64,000 bases of DNA, taken from assembly GCF_031877795.1 (NCBI RefSeq), contig NC_133948.1, positions 11,516,948 through 11,580,947 of the forward strand. The letters are read 5' to 3'. The notes under the pieces are model-generated. The model was not told where the DNA came from. It saw only the letters and a list, made by a program, of their open reading frames with translations, and searched no databases. Position numbers and translations under genes: made by a program. The stretch comes from Strix aluco (Eukaryota > Chordata > Aves > Strigiformes > Strigidae). Shown piece by piece: positions 14,989 through 34,140 of the stretch (its first letter is position 1; the number at the start of each line of letters is the position of its first letter).

Positions 14989-17804
14989 GAAGCTCTCCCT
15001 CCTTTCTCCTCAAGAGAGACAGGAAATTGGATTTAAATTAATGCTTGGTTAAAACTTTTTCAATGTTACTTAAATTAGGCAAACAAATGCAACACATGGG
15101 GGGCTTTAAGGAAAAAAGGGAAAAAGTAGCAGATTGTTAAGGCCAATAAATTCCTACTTGTGTCTGTTTAAAAAGTTACTTTTTGAAAATTTCTTTCCCC
15201 TGCCCTGTAACCAGCAATGCCTCCGATGACATCTGTATCAATAAGATGGATAATGGCAGGGAGAGGGGTTTCTAATTGTCACAGTCATCTGTGACAAGCT
15301 AGTTATAAAATTCAAATGTGAATGATCATGTTTCCTTTGCTATACAATCTCTTGAGGGAGAAAAAACTCAGTTTTCACCCCTTCACTGAAATATTCTCTG
15401 TCCTTCCTCAGCATGGCCAAGAGATATGGGAAGGAGATGGGAAAGATGTACGTTGGCATTGTCACAGTTAAGTTAAACACACATCTGCTCAGACATACGT
15501 AGAGCCAAACTATTATTTTTTTTTTTTTAAAAAATCATACTAGTTAAAGCTACTAAGAGCATTGGCAAATTTTTAAGTCTCAGGACTACAAGGATAGAGA
15601 GATTCCTTATTAAAGTAAGGAGGAATACTGAAGCACTGCTGAATCTGATTAACAGTTTCTAGCACACCAGTTTCCAATCTAGTGACTTAATGCTGCATAT
15701 AGTTTCAACAAGTACCTGTTGAATTGTTATTATTGCAGAATATACTCTATTTACCATAGACCAGGAGTCCATCAAACCAGTCACTGTACAAATAAAGTTT
15801 GATGGTACCTTGTCTCACAGAGCTTACAATGCCTTTTTCATCTCCCAGATTGCTCCACACATTTCAGAAGAAGCACAGAAATATTTATTTGAAAATTTAA
15901 GAGTCTGAGCCTAAACACCAGCATCACTGAAGCACAGATGAGATCTCGGAAGGGTACACAGCCTTCAAAGTAAGAACAACAGCTTATACTGGAAGTGAGG
16001 AAGCACAGAGAAAGAAGATGCAAACAATGCAATACCGTTAAAGCAATGAGCTGAAATAGTGACCTTTGCAACAGTCAGGATGGACATCAACAGGCAAGAA
16101 TGCATTCATCAAAATTAGGAAATAGAATGCTGCAGTGATGAGTATGAGATAATCAGAACACACACCTGAGGTTTGACCCTGTGGATGAAGAAGGCAGATT
16201 TGTGCTCACAATATATGAAGAAAGAAATTGCAAGGTATGAAAAGAGTCTGGATGCACTAGAAAATAGACCTACAGAACAACTGGGGCTGAAGACAGAACT
16301 GTTCACATGATTTAAAAACCAGGAGGAATGCTCACCTCCAAAATCTAGAAACTTTTTTTCATAGTTTTATAAGTATACTCCCTCACCCCAACATGTGAGC
16401 AAGAAAAACAGGATAAAGTTGTGCTGAAAACAGTAAATTAAACTAAAACAAGAGAACGTCATCTTCCTTTAAACATTATAGTTGTATAAACTAAAAATTT
16501 CACTTTAAATATTAGTAGCCTCCATAGAATGTTGAATTTTGAATATAAACACTGGAAAAAAAGGGCCACTTAAAAAAAAGTTCACTCACAAGTTTGTTGG
16601 TTCTCAAAAAGAACTTGGAATATCCTATTTTTCTAAATCGTCCTGTAGGGTCCAGCTTTTATTATTAAGACAACAAGCAGAAAACAAACCCATCATCCAA
16701 GAATCTTAATGTATCCAGAGAAGCTGATTTAAATACAGCGGAAGGAAACAATTAAAAGGGACCGGTTTCTGTTTTCAATTGCTCTGAGCATTATGAATTA
16801 TTATTACCTCTCAGACTAAAAAAGTATAATATTGGTCAGACAATAAAAAACAAATCTAGAAACTCCACAGACTGTCATTTAAACTGAAAATTTAATTTTT
16901 TATGTAGGGCTTTGAGCACATAACTGGCACATTTAAATACAGCGCAACTTTATTTCCCAAATGCTTTTAACTACTTGTGGTTTTTTGAAAAAGCTTGGTC
17001 AGTATAATGAAATCAATCTTGCATTAAGCTCTTATTTCTCAAAGAATTGACAGTAAACAGAACATCAGCCTAAAATCTCTGACATAATTTCTTCTTTGTT
17101 ACTGCTTTTATTAAGTAATTGGCTCTATTAAGAGAATTCTCCTGGAATCTAACTCGGAATTTTTCTTCAAGCCATTTCAGACCACAAAGTATTAAAGCAA
17201 TTGAAGGATATACTTTAGGATAAATTGTCAAATGAGGAATAAGCTTTTCTAGAGATAGGTGAACTAGAAGTAGATTTATCAGTCCTTGTCTATTAATGTT
17301 TAATACTTAGGGTAGAAGTGAAGTCACATCTAGTATTTGGGAGAGATTTTTTTTAAAAAGGCAATTCTAACAAAAGGAGTTAACTAACAGGCTGTTTTCG
17401 TCAAAAGATCTGTGGAAGACACTTTTCAACCAGGAATAAAAAATAGAGTTAAAAATTTGTAAGAATTTTCTAGAGACTGAGCATAAGAACGTAACATTTT
17501 ACATAATTAAACAGACCAAATTCTATAGTTCATTCTACAGCCATGACAAAGAGGGGAAGAAAAGATGGTAGGGGAACACCCAGGTGGATCCACAACCAAA
17601 ACCCATTTCAAGCATGACACAAGCTCCTATTAAACTGCAAAGTGCAGAGTAGGAGCACTCACCACAAAGCGAGTATTCCCTTGCGCTCACATAGAAAAAA
17701 AAGAGTAAGAAGATTCTTCCTGAAACAAGGTTGAAATGCAATAGGAACAAAATGATCCATCAGCTTAGGCTGAAATACAATAGTGGTTAAACAGTAAATG
17801 AACT

Positions 17805-18305
17805 GGATTTGAACATGAATCAGAAGTGCATCCTTGCAGTAAAGAAGGCAAACTGTATCCTGAGCTGCATCACTAAGTGTGCAGGCAGCAGATCGATAGA
17901 TGGGATTCTTACACTCTTCTGGGCCCTTGTCAGTCTGCATCTAGAATACCATATAGAGCTTTGGTCCCCCCAGTTCAAGATAGTCATTGAAGAATAAAAA
18001 AGGGTCCAGCAGAGAGTTACCATGATGATTAGATGGTTAGAGAACTTGACAGATGAAGAAAGGTTGAAGGAATTTTGTTTGTTCAGCCTAAAGAAGATGC
18101 AGGAGAGATGTAATCAGAGTCTTCCAATGCCTAAAAGGCAGTTACAAGGGATGGAGTCTTCACCATGAAACAATTAAGCATTGGAATAGGTTGCCCAGAG
18201 AAGTGGAGGAATCTCCCTCACTAGAAACATTCCAGACTGCTTAACAGGGCTCTGCATAACGTCAGTCTAAGGTCTCTCCCAACCTCTGACTTTTCTAGAA
18301 TTCAC
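17805..18305 (+). mobile_element. Ancient CR1 LINE 3' fragment, sense on plus strand
   Basis: Translated pieces resemble the C-terminal part of the CR1 ORF2 product: KCILAVKKANCILSCITKCA followed by a ...LVSLHLEYHIELWSPQFK-type segment (17809-17997). The nucleotide sequence continues with the familiar CR1 3' region, including GAAAGGTTGAAGGAATTTTG, TTGTTCAGCCTAAAGAAGA, TGGAATAGGTTGCCCAGAGA and CTCTCCCAACCTCTGACTTT. Many substitutions, in-frame stops and internal deletions show it is old and inactive. It is oriented opposite to SPECC1L. Boundaries are approximate. Confidence 0.85.
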
Positions 18306-18478
18306 AATTTCAAAGTGTTTTTAACCAGTTCAGTGCTAATTTTGAAATTGTCTCCTATTGCTTTTTGCAATAATCCTAAATTAACTGAGGGTCTTCTGCA
18401 GTCAGTGAAAATACCTTTATTTTTTAAAAAAGCAAGAAACAGATATTAACTATTATAACCCAGTGATTCAACTAACTT

Positions 18479-18500
18479 CCCCCCCCCCCCTCCCCCCCCC
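18479..18500. repeat. Poly(C) tract C12-T-C9
   Basis: Twelve C, one T and nine C lie on the plus strand, so the SPECC1L pre-mRNA carries a long G-run within intron 12. It is a simple repeat and prone to length error in assemblies. Confidence 0.75.
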
Positions 18501-21500
18501 AAACTCCACAGCTAAAGAAACCCACAAACACCAAAAGACCCCAACTATAGAAAACACGGTTTCTAACTTAGTTACAAACTAAGAACAAAGTTATTTTAAC
18601 TATCTCTTCGGCGGACATATCCACAGCTGTCTTCAATCTCCCTGAACTATGTATAGTACAATTCGAGCAGAGGAGCACGCTGCATAGCAGCTTCTTCTCC
18701 ATCCCTGGCTCTGCACAAGGAGGAAAGGTTCCCACATCCTAACTCAGTTTGGCTCACAAATGAGTTAGGACATGGAGAAAATAAAAACATGTGTTCATGT
18801 CTCTGTTGTATTAGTTAATGAAATAAGTGGGCTGAGAAAGCAAAAGCATTAATATGATTCTGACTATAATATATTAAACCATTAAAACAAGATTTGAAGT
18901 TTAAGTGTACAGACCTTGGCAGGCTTCTTCCCATGGCAGAAAATTACTATTAAAAGCTTTTAAAGACACATACACACACAAAATAAAAGAGTATCTGTTT
19001 AAAAAAATTAGAAAGGTAAACTACAAAACAACTCCTATCTATGCTCCATTAAATCAGGATTGACTGATTCTCAAATCATGGATTATAGCTGAGGCTATCA
19101 GTACTTCTGGCAGTAGGTAAGAACATAAAAGTATTTCTGGAATAGACTTAACAGCAGTTCCAACTACTGCCTCTTCAATCCTAACTTCTGAAAAGGCAGA
19201 AAATGGCAAATATAAACCATCAAACCCCTTAAATATTGACTGTTAATATTTCTTTCCATACCAAAGATGTTATTTTTCAATTTCAGCACAAAATAGAACC
19301 ATAAAAGGAGCAGTCATTCTCAAAAAAACACAATAGCAGCTTTGGACATTAATATTTGAAGCACTTACAGAAATACAGACAGCTTAATAATTTATTCTAA
19401 ATTTTGTCATAATTAAGTCTAACAAGTTGACATTTCTCTTGTATCAGAATCCAATCTAAACAGAAAAAGGAAGCATGTCCTTCCTTAACTCAACAATTTT
19501 TGGCTAAAGCATCACAGCTTAAACCAAGGAGAGAAGTGTTTTGGCAGCCTGACTGCTTTGATGAATCAACCAGACAGCACCAGGGAAAGCATGAACACTC
19601 GGGAATCATTATTTGAACACAAGCTTACATAAGCACACAGTCATGTTCTCTTTTTGTGCTTTTTAAAAAATCAATATAATATTTTGAGTAGAATATGATC
19701 TAGCTTACTGTTGATAAAGATATGTGTATATAAGAACAGGTTTTAAAAAAAGCAACCCAAACCATCTTTTACCTTTAGCTTTGTTGTTCGACGCTTACTA
19801 TTTGAGTACAAATGGAAGCATTGCTTGATTTCAAGGTGCACTTAGCATACATTCATACTCAATCACACTGTTCAATCACTAAACAATTTTATTGTTTATT
19901 GCTGCCACGTAGATAGTAAGTTTTAAATTTTTTGTAAGAGATGTAGCATTGATCTGTATAAGAGGTAAAAAATTAGGTGGTCTTTCCAGAAAAAAGCAAC
20001 ATTGCATGAATTAGAGGATGGGTACTACAAGGCTACATTAACGAGGTCCTCCAGCGTATCTGTAATTAGGGAGCATGGAAAGCTTAAAGAAGGGTTAAAA
20101 AAACAATTTGGTCTATTCTTGCTGCTATCTTGTGACAATTGCTTTTTTGGTGTCAGACTTCTGGAAGTAAATTATCTCTCAGAATGCTGCCAAAAAATGG
20201 AAAATAAATTGAAATATTGCTATAGATAAGAACGGGTAAGGATGTGTGTATCCTGTTTATTGGTCCCCTTCTTAACATGAAACATGCATGCTCACATCCT
20301 TTTTTGGGCTTTTATTACTTGTGTAGTCAAAATGAAAGTAGCTGTGTTCCAGCTAGGGTAAATGCTTCGTAACAGCTGGATGGGATTACTTTATGCTTTG
20401 AAGATATCTGGTATTTATGACAGTTTTATGACACTGCACATATTTTAGAGGAGCCAGGAGGATTCTCTTCTCTCTGGAAAATGCAGCACTTGGCACTGTA
20501 CTCTGAATCAGTATGTCAGATCCTGAGCAAAGCTAACACATGATCGAATTTCAAGTATTTTGTGCCTGTTCATCTGGAAACTAAAGGTGATTCTCTCCTC
20601 CTTTATCTAAATGCTTAAAAACCCCACCCTTATCTCAAGAGAGCATCTCCCCTCTTTCACAGCTTAGGGATCGGTTCAGCTCTGAATATAATTAAACTCA
20701 GTAACTTAGTGAGTGCAATACTATGTAGACTGAACAGGCTCTAGATGAAAGTTAATACAGAACCTGCCTGCTGTTAGTTCTGCAATGACCTTCTGAAGAT
20801 CACCATTCTCCAAACCTAAGCTTCAGGGAGAAATTCTGCTTGCAAACAACATCAGACAGCATGTATATTAAAAGCAACAATATAGTAAGAGAAAAAGCCA
20901 TAGTTATTTACATCAGTAAGAATTTCTTATTTTCATTGGCTATTGTAACCTTATTTTTTTTTATTGAGGTACTCTTTCAAAATATATCAGATTTGGAACA
21001 CAGTTAAATACTGTTTAGCAACTACATTGCAAGAGATCTGTTCATTTATTCCCTTCCAAATTTGCTTGAATAAACCAAGAAAACTGCACAATGAAGTAAT
21101 TTATTATAGTTTTTTAACAGGGTTAGGTATTACCTTGTTTATCATAATGCATCCACAAAAGACAAAGTCTTAAAATACCTTTAAAGATTCTGCTATGTGG
21201 AACTATACATTTGTCAGAAGTGTAAAGCACAGTTTGGCATAAATGCCTGTGAAAGTGTGAAGGGCTTTAAATAAAATTCTTCCACTACAATGTGCTGAAG
21301 TTAGAGCTTTGCCACACCAACATTTTTTAATTATTTAGCAGTCACAAAATTTCAAGCTTCTAAAACAGAGATACTTAAGACTTTTAATCAAAACCTTGAA
21401 AGTAGTTTCCTAGAGGGGATAGGAGAGTAAAATTATTCTTCTTCCATTTAACTTGAGCAGACAAAAAAAACCCCAACTAATGTACCAAGCAATTAAGCAG

Positions 21501-21580
21501 CACTGTATTCTCCACAAGTACCTTGTCAATAAAGGAAACCTTCTCTCTCTGAAACAGTACAGACTTTGGTGTGTTTTGTC

Positions 21581-21617
21581 ATTTGTTTTTTTGGTGTTTT
21601 TTTTGGTGTTTTTTTTC
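21581..21617. repeat. Short T-run/GGTG minisatellite
   Basis: Repeats of a T-run followed by GGTG (about 12-bp units, about three copies) lie on the plus strand in intron 12. Confidence 0.5.
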
Positions 21618-24473
21618 CCTCCTTTAGTATTTTCCACACATGGAATAAAAAGCAGCTCAAGAGCTACAGCTGGCCTACAAAGAGAATAACTTTCAGCCGT
21701 ATGCCTCTGCTCATTAATAAGGGTATGCCAACTATGTCGTACCTTGGTTTTAACATTTTAAGACACTGGCAGCTCACCTGTAACCCTATACACTTGAAAC
21801 AATTTTTGAAATTAAGGTTTGTATCTAGCTATTTCTGTGACTACTATTTATTAGTTCATATATAAACCAAAGATTCAACTATCCTCCAATATCCAGTGCA
21901 AAATATAATCCCAGAAATGAAAGGTAAAACAAGGCCAGGAGCAAAAATGGCTCTGTTAGAAATGGGGCTTTAACTCAGTGTGCATGGTTGCATCTTCTCT
22001 ATGAAACACCAACAGCTGAAGTAATTTCCTATAAATGTTTTACATACATGTATGCATAAAAAACTACAGCTTCACAGGTGAGACATCACCTCCAGGTCAC
22101 AAGGAGAAAACAAGACCAGAAAAGTGATTGTTGTTGGCAACTGATGAACAAGTAAACATGTTGGCAAAGACACACTTGAAAAATACTGGCTCACAGGGCT
22201 GAGCTTTACTTAAATATTGGTAGTTTACTTAGATTTGCATTAGAAACAAATTGATATAATATGAATAGGACAAAATTCACAAAAGAAGTAATCCGAAACA
22301 AAAGCCTTCTAAGATGCCCTTTTTCTTGTCCTTGTTTCTAAGTTGTGGTTAAACTCTTCCAGGTCATTTTAGAACTTGTCACAAACTCAATTTGGAGGTA
22401 TTTTTCCTTCAACCTCTTATATTTGTAACTAAATAAATAATAGGTAACATTGATTTAAATTAGTAACAGGATAGAAATTGGTGACTAGATACGAAGTGGA
22501 CCAACTGCTATTCCTAGAGAGGAAAAGGCTGGGGTATTTAGGACTCCTCAGTTCTGTGTGGCTCACGCAGCAGCTCCGAGACAGAAGACAGCTGGTTGGT
22601 CAGCACGCAGGTAGCTCTACAAAGCATGTGCTGGCTCTTGCCCAGATGCTAAGCCAAACAAAAGCAAACAGTGGTGTAGAAGAAAAGTAGAAGTTATAAT
22701 GATGGGAAATGCTGGGGATAAAAGAGAACTGTGGCAGAGTATAAGACACTAGGAGGAGCTGGATGTAAGAAAAGTTACCCTGTCAGTATTTGGGTGACAG
22801 GAAAGGAGGAAGCGAGCTAGAGTACCTTAAGTAGGACTGAATGAGGAAGGGAGATGTTCATGATTCTGATGTTTGTTTACTGCTTGTCAGTTTTGAATCC
22901 ACGTAGTTTTAAAATAAAATGAAAACGTAAGCAAAGTTCCAATTTAAAAAAAAAAAAATCCTTATCTGGTATTGATAACATTGTTGAGACACCAGAAAGC
23001 TGGATAAGCACTACTCACAATGAATACAATGCTAGATATGCTTAAAACTTTAGAACACCACCAACATGGTGTTCAACCAGAACTGAATTTCAGGGGATGC
23101 TGAAAATAATCAAATTCTGTACAACAGAGAAATGAAAAATGAGTGTTCCTAAAGCAAAAGACATTCTTCACCAGAAACTAACTTAATATAACCTTCTGAT
23201 ATTATCTTACTTTTTCAAAAGAAGGCATGCACTGTTTCTACAGATGCTATATGCTATGGTTTCTCAGTAGCAACACAAGCAGAAAACCATATTACAATTG
23301 TTGAAGCAAGTACAGTGAGTCTCAAAACGTATTCTTCCACCAGTGTTTATAAAACTCAAGTAATTATAAGCAGCAATCTATATAAACAAAAGCATGCCCT
23401 TGCATGTGCACACAACTGTAGAATAAAAAGTTTGGAATACTTTCTATTACTTTTCCTAACCAGATAAGAAAGCTGTCAAATTCATCTTTCATTTCAAGAC
23501 AATATGGGAAAATATTTTTGCATTCAGTTTTGGAGGATTTATAAAGAAATATAACATCCTGCCTTTTTTAAAATGTGGGGAAGGAGAAAGGCTCTTTCCA
23601 CAAAGAAGCTTATCCTCAGAAATAGCACAGTTTAGTACTAGACGTGCCACAGGAAGAGGGGGGAGGGCTTATATCACAAGCCTGTCCATTGTACTGAAAG
23701 ACGACTTTTCCTATGGATGGGCGATCATCCTGTTATGCGGCTCTCAACTTCCTCCTGCATTGTGAGTCTCAAGTCATGGAAAGAGTAAAGTTCTTAAACT
23801 GAGGATTGTGTTGGGAACTCCAAACACTTTCAATACAAGTTAACCAAACAAATACATCATGGTCAGACTATTAACATCCTGGTTTAGTTTGCTGAAGCCA
23901 CTATTCTTTTGAAAAAATAATGTAATCAGGAGAACTCTGGATAGTTTTCTTGTTAGTTCTTTTGGCTTCTGATAATATTTGGACTAACTGAAAAAAACCC
24001 CTCTGGAACCGCAGTAGAAAGCGAAGTTCAAAATGCAAGACAATGCAACCTTCACAAAACAACTGTCCCTAAATAGACACTAAATGGAAGCACGCTGAAG
24101 GGTCCAAGAAAACCTACACTAATTACCCATCCAAAAAAAATTCTCTGAAATTTGAGAAATGGTATTCTAACTGCATTTCGGAAACATTAATTTAAACCTT
24201 AAGTTGCTAAAGTTTCACTTACAGTTTCAAAAGTGCAATCTGTAAAAGGCTGTTTTAAAGTGCCTCCATAAGAGGTCAGCTGCCCCCTTAAGAAAAAAGC
24301 TGTTACTGACATGGACCGAAGTGACTAAAGAGCTATTAATGTTAGTTAGGTTAGGACTTGCAGCATGTGTTCCAAGAAAGAGTACAGTACATACCAGTGC
24401 CATTGCAATCTATGCAGTCAACTGTGGAGCAGCCTGGTTTATGCCACTGGCAGATTCTAATGTGTTGCAGCTA

Positions 24474-30105
<5,632 letters not shown>

Positions 30106-30189
30106 CAGAAATAGATTTGGCACTTTCCATAGCAGGTACTCTTGGCAAAGACGCTGGCCTGCTGGTAGATGATGTTCTCAACAAATGTT
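30106..30189 (-). CDS. SPECC1L: SPECC1L coding exon 10 (residues 918-945, part of 946)
   Basis: This 84-nt exon (acceptor TTTGTCCAG with AG at 30191-30190, donor TCTG|GTAATA) completes Glu918 and encodes [20 protein letters not shown] followed by ESAKSIS, then one base of Val946. It is a Ser/Pro/Arg-rich linker. Its length is a multiple of three, so skipping it would not shift the frame. Confidence 0.94.
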
Positions 30190-32036
30190 CTGGACAAAGA
30201 AAAAGAAGGGAGAAGATCATTAACGAAGATTCCAGTTACATGTAAGACATTTAGGTATGAGTCATGAACAGTCTACCAGTGCCCAAGTTTGGCTGTTTTA
30301 GTGAGAACAACTGATTTTATCTATGTGAAAGAGAAGGCCTAAATTTGCTCATTTCCAATAAAGTTCACTAATCCACTTGGCCCTGATCTATAAAAAATTG
30401 TTTGTTAAACCAAAAGGTTGAACAAGGAATCCCCATTTAGCACATGGCCAAAAACATTCAATATGCCATTCACAATGTGGATTGGTAAAGCAGATTGCTC
30501 TGTCCCTCATGTGATTTTTTTTTCCCCCCTCCCTTTGGTTTGCTGGGTTTGGGTTTTTTTATTTTTTAAATAAAAACATGTTTGGGTTTTTTTACCTCCT
30601 CCATGCAGTGGAGTCTAAAAGGTGCCTTTACATATTGTACAGAAAGATTAGTTTTCCCTACTGCCAAATAATAAAAACAAACTACAACAAAATTCATTTT
30701 CTGTAGCATCAAAACTATTTCCCATCATTGAAGAAATATTCCTTCGAATAAAACCTTTCGACTGTAAACAAAAGGTTTACATACTCCTATGCAGAAACAC
30801 TTAGAGGGCAGTAATTTGAATACAAAAAACCCATGAAAATGAAGAGTGAGGATTAAAAAAAGTGAAACCCTGTTCATTAGTTGAAAATGTGACATAAGAA
30901 ACACACATTGCTACAGAGATGCTTTAAAAATATATTTGGTTGTAAATAGGAATTCTGTCTGGCACACTCGCTATTGGAACGCAGTCCTGCTCCTGCATTG
31001 ACTAACTATAATGAAAACAAAAACTATGTAAAGCATATCGCTCGTTTTGTGTTTAAGCTTATGTCTACGCATGAACTCTGTAACAATTAAAGAATCCTAA
31101 ACTATCTTCTTGGAAAGGCATTTCAATATTCCTAAAAATATCAAAGTTTCTAAAATTAAAACTCCAGCTGCATTGTACAAATAACCTCAATATGCATTCA
31201 ACAAAAGCAAGAAGGAAATCTGGCACATACAGACTATTATGAAGTGCTACAAAAAAAAAATCCCAACCCTTTAGAAAACATCAGACCTCGGGAATACCAA
31301 ATTGAGAGGAAATATTCAGCTTGGAGTCATATGGGGATTATCTTGAGAAACATCTACAAAAAAAAAAAACCCTCCCTAAAGCAGGCATAAATCAGAGAGC
31401 TCCACCCAACACATGATAGCCATTCATTCTCACAGGAAGAGCACATTGTGAACAATGTTTTGAGAGACAAAACAAAGTTCACAGAACAGTGAAATATTGG
31501 GAAACAGATAAATCAACATTCAATTTAATTCCATTCAGTTTTTCATCTGGCTTCTGAAGATTCAGTACTTAATAAGTTTATATTTTGTTATTCAATGCAA
31601 TGCCAACCATCATTCTTGTTTCATTTTGGGGGAGAAGAAAAACCCGCAACCACACAATACATAACGTAACCCCAGAGGTGTGTATTTTTAATATCTGCAA
31701 GACAGCTGCAAGACATGTCTCTCAAATCATCTTATCTTGATTTTGCAAGTCATCTCAGTTTATGCCCACATTAAAAACTGTCAGAACAATGCCGAGTTAT
31801 CAGCATGCAATCAGGGTTTTGTTGAAAATTCAGAAAGGCATCTTTATGATATGCCACCACGTCTGATGAAACACAAGTAATAAAAACCTGAACACAAGAT
31901 ATTCTATGATTCTATGAAGATATTTTGATAAAAGTATATAATACGATAACGCTTTGGATACTAAACTGTATCAATTTTTTAAAAAAGTATTAATAGCATT
32001 TCTAAAAACCAAGTTTGAATGAACTTGAATCAATAC
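30190..32036 (-). other. SPECC1L: SPECC1L intron 9
   Basis: A 1.8-kb AT-rich intron. The only notable item is two copies of the octamer ATTCTATG at 31901-31916, the unit typical of CR1 3' ends, without an adjoining recognisable CR1 body. Confidence 0.8.
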
Positions 32037-32127
32037 CTTGAACAGGGATTTCAGCATAGCTTGGTCTTTTGTCTGTCAGTGTAGCAAGGGGTTTTGAAGC
32101 TGAGATCGGTCCACTTATAGAATGCCT
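32037..32127 (-). CDS. SPECC1L: SPECC1L coding exon 9 (residues 888-917, part of 918)
   Basis: This 91-nt exon (acceptor CATTTCAG at 32129-32128, donor CAAG|GTATTG) encodes [20 protein letters not shown] followed by [10 protein letters not shown], then one base of Glu918. The human equivalent [20 protein letters not shown] differs at a few positions. It is part of the disordered linker before the CH domain. Confidence 0.95.
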
Positions 32128-33637
32128 CTGAAATGGACAGATACTTGTGTCAAACATAATTTGAAGATTAAAAAAAAATATGGAATTGCAGAATCAGTTT
32201 TCAAAACTCAGATATGACATTATTAATGATCTAAAAGAACAAAAAAAATAAAGAAACCTTTAAAAATACTTAGTGAAAAAGGGTGTGTCCTCTTTACCAC
32301 TTGCTTTTGCCAATCTGAATATACACACACACAATGCATTGATACTGTACATTTACTTCTTTAAACTGAAACATTTTCCTTAAACCAATGTTGCAAATTA
32401 AGTTTGTAGCAGTTTTTGCATTAACTTTCACCTTCATTTAAATTTTGTTTGTACAAACCTGTTCTGGTTAAACTTGATGTGTTTAAATAAACTAATACAA
32501 CCCCCTATATGTAGCCAAGATTTTAGTGCATAATTTCTGTTATTAACATATGCCTTTATAGCTTTGTGACTTTTCCTGGAAAATTAGGATAATGGTGGAT
32601 TAGGTGCAGTCACACAAACTATCCACTGCTAAGGAAAACCCTACGGAAAAAAAATTTTTTTATTCAGAATGTTAACAGCTTTTATGACCACCTATTTAAC
32701 CAAGATGCTATGAACAACTGGAGAGATACATTTTTAAAGTATTTGTCAAATATGTAATAAAATACAAATATAATTATTTTTTTCTTTCTCAGGTCACTTT
32801 ATGTTCTGCTCTAAACTAGCTACAAATCGAATTTTTTCTTTTCAAGTTCTATGTAAAATGTTTAGCAACGCATGCCTTCTGGCAGCTTAAAGTGCAAGTA
32901 CATGATCACAGATGTGTTAAATCTTGCACACACCAATTTAGCATTGAAATAAGCATTTTAGCATCACACAAATGAACTGTACAATGTAATAATTACCCTT
33001 ACAGTTACTGAAACTCATAATCAATTGCTGAAGACTCAGAGAAGGCTGCCCACAATTATTTTTTTTTAAATTAGTCATTTCAAGAGCCTATTGCAACTTA
33101 TAGTACCTTCCTTATTCACCCTGTACTTTCTATTAGTTTTCAGTATTTTATCACAATTGGTCCAGTAATGTGTTTATCCTGAAAACTCTTTCAGCTCTCC
33201 ATCTGGACCAAGATTATGTGAGCCTTATCTTCCTAAGATGATAAGGGTCAGATGTTTCTCACGCCAAATCATGTAGGCAAGACAGACAAATTCAAAATTG
33301 TGATAAAAAAAGTTAATGGCATATATTTTCCAGCATCCTTTAGCACAGGCAAGATTACAGGGCTACTTATTAATCATTTAGAGTCAAACTAAAGTTATGT
33401 TTTTGTGCTAAAAATCAAATGGAGAAAACAACTGCCAACACATAGCATGAGGAATTTAATCACTTTATGTATCAAAAGTCCTGCACATACACTACAAAGA
33501 TAATTCCTTTAAATATGCAGATGAAAAGTGACTGCAATTGTGAGCCATGTACAGAAGTGCCTACAATAGCTTCCCATAAGAGCTGGTATTTCAAACTTGC
33601 ACTACCTTTAAAGTTCACTTCACCCACTTAGGAATTC

Positions 33638-33678
33638 TTTTTTTAAATTTTTTTTAATTTTTTTTTTTTTTTTTTTTT
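33638..33678. repeat. T-rich low-complexity tract
   Basis: T-runs broken by AAA and AA end in a run of about 21 T on the plus strand. It is simple sequence upstream of the CR1 insertion. Confidence 0.7.
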
Positions 33679-34140
33679 AAGTGAAGGACAAGGACTGTAC
33701 CAAAGTGAGAGCCATCTTGTTCCACACACATCCCTTCACTTTCCCCCAAGAAAACAGCTACAACAGTTAGATAATGAGGTTAAAAGAAAAAGATTTCATT
33801 TTGGTTAGCTTTGCGATTGTCATTACAAAGACAGGGTAGTACAGAACTTCAGCCAGGAAACAAAGGTATGTACAGTACAGGCAGAGTGCTGGATAACCAT
33901 ATACCTTTATCACTTTCTCAGCTTCCGGATATCACTTAAAAACAAACATCCTTTACGGATATTGTCAGAAAGTGGTCGTATTACTCAACTGATAACTTGC
34001 TGTGTACTGGTCTTGTCTCCTTGTTATGAAATGAACTGTTTGTCTTTTTGCTCCTGTTGACACTGCAGAGAAGGCTTACTTTCACTGTTGCTAGTTCCTT
34101 ATTATGTATCTTACTATTACAACTACCAGCAGTAACATAT

